64,000 nucleotides of DNA from Gnetum montanum (taxonomy: Eukaryota; Streptophyta; Gnetopsida; Gnetales; Gnetaceae): assembly GCA_015680685.1 (NCBI GenBank), contig MNCI01009439.1:551051-615050 (forward strand), given 5' to 3'. Shown here one piece after another: positions 33,616 to 43,060 of this stretch (positions within the stretch are counted from its first letter, which is position 1; each line of letters starts with the position of its first letter). The notes under the pieces were generated by a model. It worked only from the letters and a program-made list of their open reading frames with translations. It made no database searches and was not told the DNA's origin. A program made the position numbers and the translations under genes.

Positions 33616-36600
33616 ATGGCAAGGAGTCAAGTCTTACAGCCACCTTCGATAGAGCCTCAGAGTGGAGATGAGGAAGATGACTTTGCAGCCCAATCTGAGC
33701 ATGGGGATTCATACCATACTGTTAGTCCTCATGCCCATACAAACCCATTATTCCAACCTTTCCTAGAAGAGACTATGCTTCCTCCTTCATCTGAAAATAC
33801 TCGAGCATCAGTTTCTTGACAAGAAGTACCCACTTCCATTCCCACCTTCTCCATACCCAACATTCAATTTGATACGTCCACTTCCATCATACCTCCGCAA
33901 GTACAGTCTCGACAACCCCTTACTCAAAGTAATGCAGGATCAATCTTCTGACCTCAAGTAATTGGGATGCTATCAGTTATACCAGCTTCCACATCCACCC
34001 ATTACATAGCACAAGTGCAAATCCATGGAGCACCTCTGATTACTTTAGCCCAACATGTTCAGGGTGTCACTTCACAACCTGTGGTTGGGCAGTGGGTTTC
34101 ACCAGCTGTTCAGCAAAACCAACCTACTCACTACAGTGTACCACACCCTGCAATCCCATCTCTGAATGTTTGTCCACCACAAAAACTGACAATCCAATAG
34201 TCTCCCTTTCCACAAACAATGTAACAATCAAATTACTATCAATCACAATCCACTTAACCCGTTGGCCTACCTACCGTCCAAGAGTGGGCAGACATAAAGA
34301 AAATGATGCACTTGTTAACAAAGGAGGTAAAGTGCCTTAAAACTATAAATACTGAGGAAGTGAAGGTGCTAAACTTCTACCAAGATGATCTAATCAACCC
34401 TTTAGTTCCACCGTTAACCTTACCAAATGGAATCTCATTACCCCAGCTAACCAAGTACAATGGAGAGGGAGATCTAAATGCCCATCTAGTAACATTTTGA
34501 CTAGAATGTTTATTGTTTCAAGCTTGGCCCCATGTAATTTTGCATGTATTTGCTATGTCCTTAACGGGAAAAGCCTTAGACTAGTACCGAGCTTTACCCT
34601 GTAACTCCATATCCTCTCTAGAAGATTTGTTACATCAGTTTGTTACCAGTTTCAAATATAATCTAAAGCCTGAAGCCACACTAGATAGCTTAATTTAGAT
34701 TAAACAGGCACCGTTAGAGTCAGTACAAAAATTTATCCAAAGGTGGAGTGCAGCCCTGAATGAACTTCACGAGCCCATCCCTGAAATTCATCTGCTTACC
34801 ATCCTTAAGGCAGCCATGAAAGACTTTATTAAATTGAAACTTTATTATTTGAGTGTCCATACTTTGAGCCAAGCATTTGTGCAAATTAAGAACATAGAAG
34901 AGGTAGTGCAAACAAGTAACAACCCAGCTTACTCGACCTTTAGGAGCCAACATACGAGGAAAGATAAGGATAAATCCAAAATGATGGTAGCGGCAGTGGC
35001 AGAGATAGCCCAACCTATGCCTACACTCGAATCTTCCTCAAATAAAAATATTAACATGGGTCACACTCGTACATTCGAATGAAAGGATCCCATCCAATAT
35101 ACACCCTTGCCTATGAAGCCTTCACAATTGTTGGATCAACTTTTAAAGGCCAGGTTAATAAAACATAAACAAATGTCTCCTGCGGTGTCTCAAAAACATG
35201 ATCAATTCTATGAGTTGGCTAAGAACCAAGCTTTAGCAACATCTAATAAGCCCCCCATTCCAAGAGGCTTTAGGTTGGATAGGTTTTGTGAATATCACCA
35301 ACGGTGTGGGCACGGAAATGACTACTGTTTGACCTTAAAATAGGATATACAGCACATGATTGACAAGGGTGAAATAGTATTTGATGAGGCAAGCCTAGTA
35401 AGACCCCAAAACCAACCCATGGGAGCCTACAAGGATCCTCTCAATACTACTGATGCACCATATGTGATTAACACTATCCATGTGGAGAATGGACAGGATG
35501 TCCCGCGAAAACCTTTTGTAATCTATAGGCCCTCTGAAAATACACCTACCTCAACACCTCCTCAAACTCCTTTCATCATATGCACATTCCCTGCACCACA
35601 AAAATCATTTTTCTTTCACGTACCTCGTTCCATCGGAGCAGCAACCACACCATTAGAAACCCGTCCCACTTCCTTTGTGATTCGGGTACCAAAACACCCT
35701 GACGTGCAACCCCCTATAGTTCCCCCACGACTCCTACTAGAATGCCTTGCTAACAAGTTAACAAGAGAGTGCTTGGAAAGAGAACACCATGAGCACAAAT
35801 TAGGACTATCGAAGCCCACATCATTGAATGTTGTTCCTATGGTTCCATCCATCGATGAGCCTAGTGCAAGTCATCAAGACAAGAATACTAGCACTCACAG
35901 GGTCCCAAACTCAACATCCCGAGTTACTAGTGCAAAAATCCCTCCACGAGAGATACAAATGCTAGGTCAAATGGACCAAGTCTCCATAGAGTAGAGTGCC
36001 CCAAATGGTAAGGATCTAGTAAGTGCATTGACCCAAGTCACACAGGCTTTGAAACAAAAGAATACTTCCTTAAGCCTGTATGATCTGGTAATGACTTCAA
36101 TGGTACATCAAGAAGTTCTCATGCGTATGTTGACTTTGATTCCTGTTAGTGAGGACATTCCCGCAGATGAGTCATCCATTTATGCAGTATTGTCTCCACA
36201 ACCTCAAGAATCAAGGACCACATCCATGGAATTTCGTGCTAATGACATTAAGCGAGATGAGAAAACAAGAGAGGTTATTACAACCCCTATGTTCATAAAA
36301 ATACAAGTCAACCACTTCAAGATATGTAGGGTGCATGTTGATGACGGTGCAGTAACAAACGTAATATCCTTTCCTATCATTGAAAAGCTAGGGCTTATAG
36401 AGTAAATATAGCCCACAACAACTTCTTTCTTAAAATCCTTCAATGGTTCCCATGTCGTGGTGAAAGGTATGGTTACCTTGGATTTCATAGTAGGGGACCA
36501 ATTCCCCACATAAGCTGAATTCGTAATGGTTGATGAAATGCCGGGATTTAATATGATTCTAGGATGTCCTTGGCTAGCTCAACTTAGAGCCTTATCCTCA

Positions 36601-36963
36601 CCAATCCATCAAGAGATCCACCTACCTTATGAGGGTGGTGAAATCATCATACATGGGGATACGACAACATCACTCACTTTCTCACACTCAATAACGGATC
36701 AAGGGTTAGAAGTTGAGTTCTCTGAGCCTAAATAAGGAACCATGAGCATACTTCAAGAAATGAACCAAACATTAAGTTATGATCCTACTAAAACTAAGGA
36801 AGCATTGGACAACATAGACATAGGAGCCATTCCCACTGACATCTCTTGGTCGGAATTATCCTTTGACATCACTAGTGAAGGGGAAGGTGAGTATAAGATT
36901 GTGCCTACATGCCCTACCCCTCACATCAAACTACGAAGGATTAAAAATAAACTTAATGGTTAG
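33616..36963 (+). pseudogene. Element III gag-protease polyprotein with nonsense codons only
   Basis: A single frame (all pieces share it) can be followed for about 1116 codons, broken by about a dozen stops and no frameshift. The N-terminal part is Pro/Ser/Gln-rich. The gag core near 34.38-34.9 kb includes LPQLTKYNGEGDLNAHLVTF and QRWSAALNELHEPIPE. A CCHC-like motif CEYHQRCGHGNDYC is near 35.3 kb, typical of Tat gags. Protease near 36.3-36.6 kb has CRVHVDDGAVTNVISF, with DDGA at the catalytic site as in Tat/Ogre proteases, followed by the hydrophobic ILGCPWL region. The frame ends at about 36963, before the antisense gene. Confidence 0.75.
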
Positions 36964-37230
36964 GGCGAACTACCCCCAACTATCCGAAATGATGTTAAAC
37001 TACCAACCATCCGATATGATGTTAAACTAGCAACGAACGTCCGCAATGACGTTAAACTAGCCACTGTCAGAAATGGCCGGTTCCTTTTAAAGTTTCCTAA
37101 AATTGTTATTGCTTTTGGCCCACTATGGCCTAAAACTAGTGATCCTTCTTTCTTTAACATAGATGTGATAGTCCATCATGACTTTAAGCTGATGTACATG
37201 GCCTGAAATGGCTTTAAACTAGAGCTCAGC
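36964..37230 (+). repeat. Degenerate ATGATGTTAAACTA repeats, left flank of antisense gene
   Basis: At least four units of about 30-45 bases built on CCGNAATGATGTTAAACTA(C/G)CAAC. Related strings occur at 42875-42970 and 46551-46860, so they bracket the antisense gene and recur after pol. Confidence 0.6.
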
Positions 37231-37901
37231 ATGTTACAAATTCACAAACTCTTGTTACATTACGTTAAATTTTCATTTACAAGCTACAATTTTGGTTCAT
37301 GCCTTCTCGTTACTTTCCCTTTTTTTTTTACAAATATTTCATTTACGTCTCGTTCTACATTTTGGAGTATCATTATACATTCAGCTACACACATATGTTC
37401 ACAACATACTTGAGAAAAATAAGAAAAACAAAAATAAAATAAAATAATAATAATAATAATAATAAAGGAGAAAACATATAAAAATAAAAAAAATATTGAA
37501 CGTCAATATGGTAATAGAATTCCAACACATTATGCCATGATTAGATCCATATCATTACATTTGTCCATCATATATTTCCATCAAACATCCAAAAATCCAA
37601 AACATTTAATAGTTAAAGCCAGATTAACAGTAAGCTCATGCATTAGTACTAGGAGGGGGCTGGCCCCCAAAATCCTCCTCATCATCCACTCTTTCTCCAC
37701 TAGGGCCAACTCCATTATTAACATGTCCCTATAACAGAATAAAAAAAAGGAACAAAAAAAAAAACAGGTAAGAGTAATAAAGCAAATCATAAATACAAAA
37801 CCAAGAAAAACAGTAACACTAACAATAAAAATAATAAAACCCTACAAAATTAAGCACCATAATAAAACACTCACAAGTGAGGAGGGCCTTAGGCTAGCCT
37901 C

Positions 37902-38635
37902 CTAACACCGTAGAATCTCCTCCTCAGCCATATTTTTCAAATCCTCCTCTAGGTCAAGATCAATACTAGCCAAGGTTTTACCCTTTTCCACCGAGGTCCA
38001 AGTAGGGTGCTCAAGAGAGAACATGCCTATCGAAGCCTCCCCAGAAGCGGTGGTAATGGTTCTCTTGGGAGATCACTCCACCTCGATGCACTCGGGAAAC
38101 CTATCATAAGAAAGATGCAAGCCTAGCCCATCAATGAACATTTCCATCCGACAATGTTCAACTGACTCCTCCTTTAACCATTTCTTGTACTGATGCTTGT
38201 GATCCTTTTGATCTTGATTCTACTTACACACTTTAGTAGCAAAGGATTTTCAATCATGACATTTCCTACTCAGCAAATCCATCTATGCCCTTTGTTTGGC
38301 TAAATCCCTTGTCGCTTGCACTTTGCTGTTCAAAATTTTCCAGTAACGTGCATAGATGATCTTAGATGTGCACCAAGTACTATCACCAAAATCATAATGG
38401 GATTCAAGACCCCTCTTCTCCTCTCTCTCCTTTGCCCATGTTTTCTTTAACGAGTGCACCTCGTCCCATAGATACTCAACTGAACGCCTACAAGTCCAGA
38501 GTGACTTAGTGTTTTGTACGACACAACTGGAAACTGCATCGTAGAACTTTCTAGGGACTTGATCAATATTCCCTGGCAATTCAGGGAGGACATCAATATG
38601 AGTTATCTTAGAAGGATCCCATTGAAGCTTGGCAC
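37902..38635 (-). other. Antisense gene terminal exon
   Basis: Acceptor ATACTGGTAG. It opens with GAKLQWDPSKITHIDVLPEL, contains a charged helical stretch LKKTWAKEREEKRGL, and ends with an acidic tail EEDLKNMAEEEIL at the TAG 37904-37902. Four internal stops occur in one frame. Confidence 0.45.
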
Positions 38636-38739
38636 CTACCAGTATAAGTACCACACACATGAATCAGCTATAATTAACAATGAATGTAAAGAAACACAAC
38701 AAACCTAGACACTTAGCATAATACATAGCATACACATAC

Positions 38740-38949
38740 CTAGTTCTGGATGAGCTTGTTGTAGGTGAGCAAGCACATCATTAACGATGCCCATGACAAA
38801 GTCCATTTTACTAGGCATCTCAGGCCATGGCCTTAGTTGGTTAGTTGATGTGGAACAAGCATGGGAGGTCACCTCAATTGGGGCCTGTGACCCTGACACC
38901 TCTGCCCGGGATGTATGTGCCTTAGAAATCTCAGCATCTACCTCTGATG
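38740..38949 (-). other. Antisense gene exon 5
   Basis: Fully open across its 210 bases. Acceptor ATTATTCCTAG, donor GAACTAG/GTATGTG. Contains SKMDFVMGIVNDVLAHLQQ, which looks helical. No domain is recognised. Confidence 0.45.
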
Positions 38950-39029
38950 CTAGGAATAATCAAGATAATCAAAAACAACACATAAAAGTTAAAGAGTACA
39001 AAATATGGATTGAGCTAAAAGGAACATAC

Positions 39030-39308
39030 CAAAAAGCCCTTTGCTGATCAGCTTGGATGGATCACCAAGTTGTAAAGATCCATCAAAGAAACCATCAAAG
39101 ACATCTCTTTCATCACTTGAATGCTTAAGTGCATCCAAACCCTCTGTAAGCTTCGTCCCCATGATGCTTGTTACATCTTCCTTTTACGAGATAGGAGGTT
39201 CCTCGATTACTTCTTTCCCTTCTTTTCCTTCTTCCTTTGGCCTTGTGATGACCACTTTTGGTTTAACCATCAGGGCCAAGGCTTCTCTCTCCCTCTCAGG
39301 ACTTTCCT
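39030..39308 (-). other. Antisense gene exon 4
   Basis: Acceptor GTGTTATTAG, donor TTTTTG/GTATGT. It begins with EESPEREREAL and is rich in charged residues, with one TAA after EEPPIS. No domain is recognised. The preceding intron carries a (TA)n tract at 39384-39408. Confidence 0.45.
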
Positions 39309-39383
39309 CTAATAACACCAGAATCCTAGTGTTAGTATGACATAGCATATACGTACGTTTAATATACATATAAAATAAAAAAT

Positions 39384-39408
39384 AATATATATATATATAT
39401 ATATATAT
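39384..39408. repeat. (AT)n microsatellite
   Basis: Twelve or so AT repeats in the third predicted intron of the antisense gene. Confidence 0.9.
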
Positions 39409-39430
39409 AACAATAAAGTAAAATACTTAC

Positions 39431-40478
39431 CCTCCACTAGAAATACAAAGCGGATCCTCTTCACTCTTGGTGGTCTCACCTCTGGGGCAGGCTCCCTTGG
39501 GTGTTCATTTCTCTTCACCTTCACCTTGGATCTTCCGACGGTCTCACGAATTAGAAGTTCAGCCCCTTTAACAGATGTGTTCAGTATAGGCGGTTCCAAT
39601 CCCAAGCTATCATGGGAGTGATGGGAACGACTAGCTGCACCCCTAGTAGTAACAGACACTAATTCTTCGATGCCTTCGGGTGGGTCCTGAGATCTAATGG
39701 TGCTAAACAAATGGCGAATCTAGGGGTAGGGCGAACTATAAATGATCCCTCAATATATAATTGTTATCACCATAAACTACTAGGAACTCAGCAAACCTAC
39801 GTAGGTACCCTGCGAAGAAAGTGAATGTGAAATGGGATTTGGCATTGATGTTTGAGCATAATCTAACAATCTCTCTACGAAAGCTAGATCCAAGAAACTG
39901 TGCCTAGTTATAATGCACGCTCGCCTCTAGGATTGCATGTATAATATGTGCGGACTCGATCCCAAGGTTTCTTCCTTGAGAAAGAGATTTAGGAAATGCC
40001 CGTGCCCGAAAGAGAGGGTACAAGAAGTTCAGCTCCGTTGATTGAGTATCATCTTGCATGGAAAACCCTTTGGGACCCCGAGACACACCTAACCAATATT
40101 CAAGATCCTTTATGATTTGGCTCTCTTTAGTTACTTTCTCTACTGCCACTTTGGTGCCATCCATAGGCACGCCAAAAAGATCAGAAAGGAACTCAGTAGT
40201 CAAGTGGAAAGACACCTTGACTCCTCAAACCTGCGTAGTGAAATGAGAAGCATCGTTGCTAAAAGAATCAACAATGGTAATCATTTTAGTAGCTGGGATA
40301 TTCGGAGTCGGAGTAGTGAACAAGTCCATCAAACCCGCACGGGTAAAACAACTGATGATTAACTTAGAGACCTTCATCTACAACCATTTTTGTGACTGTT
40401 CTATCTCTCCATACTTCATAAAAAGAGTGGCCTTAGTATGCCCTGATATGATAGTAACTTCATCAGAAGAGACGACCG
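39431..40478 (-). other. Antisense gene exon 3: plant transposon-associated-like domain
   Basis: The longest exon, about 1.05 kb. One frame runs from 40478 to about 39720 with four stops, including TGA in QV*GVKVSFHL, where Arg (CGA) is expected. The frame then shifts by one base and continues through RSQDPPEGIEELVSV to VEG at the donor GTAAGT. The region VKVSFHLTTEFLSDLFGVP followed by YWLGVSRGPKGF resembles the 'putative plant transposon protein' type of domain found in ORFs associated with plant retrotransposons. Confidence 0.45.
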
Positions 40479-40567
40479 CTGTAGGAAAAACATAGAGCAA
40501 AAGGTTAAAAACATAGTACATGATGATGCAACAAAAAGAAAATGGAGTCTAGAATATGATCGTTTAC

Positions 40568-40839
40568 CATCAGTAAATGGGGTATGTAGATTAGGTGTAG
40601 GATCAACTCTTTGAGGAAGAATTGGCCCATTGGGGGACCAATCCTCATGTAACCAACCACGAACTTAACAGCGTTCAAAATCCCTTGAAAATTTCCTATG
40701 GTAGTCAACAATAGCCACTTTTTTCTGGTCTAGTATTGCAGCACAAAGAATGGGGCCCACCATGAATGTCTCCAATGCTGTGCGTGCTAAGGCAAGCCCA
40801 CCGTCATCATCATGCATCCCATTCTCATCAAAACAAGGC
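40568..40839 (-). other. Antisense gene exon 2
   Basis: Starts after TTCTACGTAG and ends GATG/GTAAACG. It joins exon 1 through a split Arg codon (AG plus G). It is open except for one TAA after ERC. It contains GGLALARTALETF and KKVAIVDYHRKF. No independent domain is recognised; it may be the C-terminal part of the FCP1-like unit. Confidence 0.5.
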
Positions 40840-40923
40840 CTACGTAGAAAAGGAATATTTATGCATAGACAACGATATAATTTTAAAAGAATAAAAAATT
40901 AAGCAGAGCACAAAAGAGCATAC

Positions 40924-41373
40924 CTGTCCACTCTATACATTGTCCGAGGTGGGTTTTGGAATAGAGTGTGCACATAGAAGGCTAGAAAAAGTGTGTTATT
41001 GCTATTATAATGACTACAAGTAGGTAGTTCCCATACACGAGTCAAGGGATGAGTAGATCTAGGACCCTCGGGAGGGCCTCCCTCAACTGTAAAAAGTCCC
41101 TCATCTATGTTAGTAATGAAGGCAAGCATGTTTTGTGTAGATCCAAGAAACATGGTTACAATGATATCATGAGCCAACTGCTCACTTAAATGAGACCATA
41201 TAACTACGTTGAAATTTTGCAAAATGAATGAAAAAAGTGAACAAACACCAGGATAGAACCATATTACATGAGGCCCAATGTGCATGTCATAAGGAGGTAT
41301 GCCTAGTCCAAAGGGGCCAAACCAAGCAAGCACACCAATGAGCTCAACCACAAGGAGGGAAGATTTAAGCCCC
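40924..41373 (-). other. Antisense gene exon 1: FCP1/NIF-like domain
   Basis: An open 149-codon exon with acceptor GGCTATATGCAG and donor GGACAG/GTATGC. The hydrophobic strand LLVVELIGVL aligns to the HAD-family motif that normally reads DLDGTL. FSFILQNFNVVIWSH matches the FCP1-family 'fevviWTs' strand, and NNTLFLAFY(x5)FQNPP matches the 'NTLLIDDSPYKALLNPP' region with the DDS acidic pair lost. It is therefore probably a catalytically dead relative. Family assignment rests on motif memory only. Confidence 0.5.
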
Positions 41374-41835
41374 CTGCATATAGCCAAAACCTTAGGTAAG
41401 TAAAGAGTCCAAGTGCTACAAATAGTATGAAATCACATAAACCAAAAACACACATAAACAACATTTAAATACATAATGTCACCCCATGAGAAAAGGACAC
41501 CGATGTTCATTTGGTGTATTTAACGCTCGTAGGGGTACATTGAAATCATTTACACAGTAGTTTGTCGCAAGCAACATAAAATGAACATGTAGAAATAAAA
41601 CCATGAACATTCTTAGATTCATAGAAATGTATTTAAATCTGTCCAAATAATAAAACAATAAACAACATAAACTTAAACACCAGCAGCCAATGAACATTTC
41701 AATAAACAATTTTCATCTTCATGTTTTAACACAAACACCACTCATAAGAGGGCTTCCCCTGCACTCATGCTGGGCCTGCCCTAACAACTCACGTTGGATG
41801 TCCCTGGCGCTCACGCTGGGGCTTGACTATAAGGC

Positions 41836-42000
41836 ACTCATGCTGCCTTGGGAAAGCTCATGCTACCTAGGAAGCCCTGACACTCACGCTACCTTGGGAA
41901 AGCTCATGCTACCTAGGAATCCGTGGCACTCACACTACCTTGGGAAAGCTCACACTACCTAGGAAGCCCTGACACTCACGCTGCCTAGGAAGCCTTGGCA
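41836..42000. repeat. 46-bp minisatellite, about 3.5 copies
   Basis: Units start at 41836, 41882 and 41928, with a partial copy at 41974. Each unit is of the form ACTCACGCTACCTTGGGAAA then GCTCATGCTACCTAGGAAGC. Each unit holds two CTCACGCT-like octamers, the same motif that fills the LTR and leader of this element. It lies just upstream of the recognised exons of the antisense gene. Confidence 0.8.
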
Positions 42001-43060
42001 CTCATGTCATGCTCACCCCAGTAAAAAAAATGAAAACAAAAAAAATCTAACTCGCCCTAATTCCACCGCGCATGCTCGAAAGATAGCAACCGAAAAATAC
42101 AGTAGGACACAAACCCCAGAAACAAGCCCTAAATCCCCAAAATAACCCAAAATCGTGCTGAACATACAATAGAAAACGATGGCCATGAGAGACCATGTTG
42201 TCCTAGCTAACAATGTGTACGAAATACCAAAGAGAAAAGGAAGAAATGGACCTGTGCAAGGCTCCATCCCATGCTGGAATCTTGGCTTGAGGGAGATGTT
42301 GAAGTAGCTCTTCGCTCTCCTCCATGAACGCTAGATTCACTTGCCTCTTCTATTTGCCTCAGCTTGCTTTCCCTTTGCCCTTCATGGCTACCCTGTAACT
42401 CATGCTGATGCTCACGTTGCACTCCCTAGCTTTCTCACACTGTAATCCAATGCCCAAGAACTCACGCAAGCACAAATGACCCCCTTATACCTCAAAACCC
42501 CCTTTTAACCCCTATATTCATTCTCAATTTAATTTATTTTTATTTTATTTTATCTTATTTATCTTTATTTTTATTTACTCAATTTACCATGTTCATGTTT
42601 TACTTTTGCCTTCATATTATTATTATTTTTACATAACATTCCTCATTATTTCATTCTCTGGAGATAAGGCCAAAACATTAACGATGGCAAAAAAAAAAAG
42701 GGAGGGGAGAAAGGTTGAAATAAGAAAAAAGAAATAATATATAAAAATATAAAAATACATAATCACGCACATAAGAATCCATAAGACTTTAAAAATCCCA
42801 TAAACTTCTTGTTTGCACAAAATGTGGAAATTAACAATGCTCCATACACTCATCGATAACACAAAATGACATGAATATTATCGGCCCGATATGGCCTAAA
42901 ACTACCATATGGTCCAGGTATGATGCTAAAATACCGCTATGTTCCGCAATTTTGTCAATACATAGATTGATTAGCCAATGCTCATTTATGTTTTAACAAC
43001 ACCTTCGTCAAGTAAATGTCACTCACTTTGCTCTCGGTTTAAATTGGTAGGAGCAAGCAC
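42001..43060 (+). other. Element III DNA between antisense gene and pol
   Basis: May contain the 5' exon and promoter of the antisense gene. A minus-strand frame starting at 42422 runs to a donor-like CACAG/GTCC near 42254, but its phase does not fit exon 1. Degenerate TAAAACTA repeats lie at 42875-42970. A possible plus-strand acceptor TTAAATTGGTAG is at about 43050, just before the pol start. Confidence 0.4.

Larger units (their letters stand above)
37902..41373 (-). pseudogene. Antisense multi-exon passenger gene (FCP1-like domain plus plant transposon-associated domain)
   Basis: Read on the minus strand, six exons are predicted: 41373-40924, 40839-40568, 40478-39431, 39308-39030, 38949-38740 and 38635-37902, about 1000 codons in all. 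Every intron is GT-AG (donors such as GAGG/GTAAGT and CTAG/GTATGTG; acceptors such as TTTTTCCTACAG and ATTCCTAG), and the split codons rejoin in frame at all five junctions. Exon 1 looks like an FCP1/NLI-interacting-factor fold: SSLLVVELIGVLA at the DxDGT position, FNVVIWSH, and YNSNNTLFLAFY before QNPPRT; the catalytic Asps are missing. Exon 3 has VKVSFHLTTEFLSDLFGVP, recalling plant transposon-associated domains. Exons 4-6 are unrecognised. About ten stops, mostly explicable by C-to-T changes, and one frameshift near 39715 show decay. The 5' exon is not identified. Confidence 0.62.

Noticed and set aside
42207-42422. Possible first exon of the antisense gene (from Met at 42422)
   Set aside because: The donor phase does not match exon 1 at 41373 and the donor is weak, so it was not joined.
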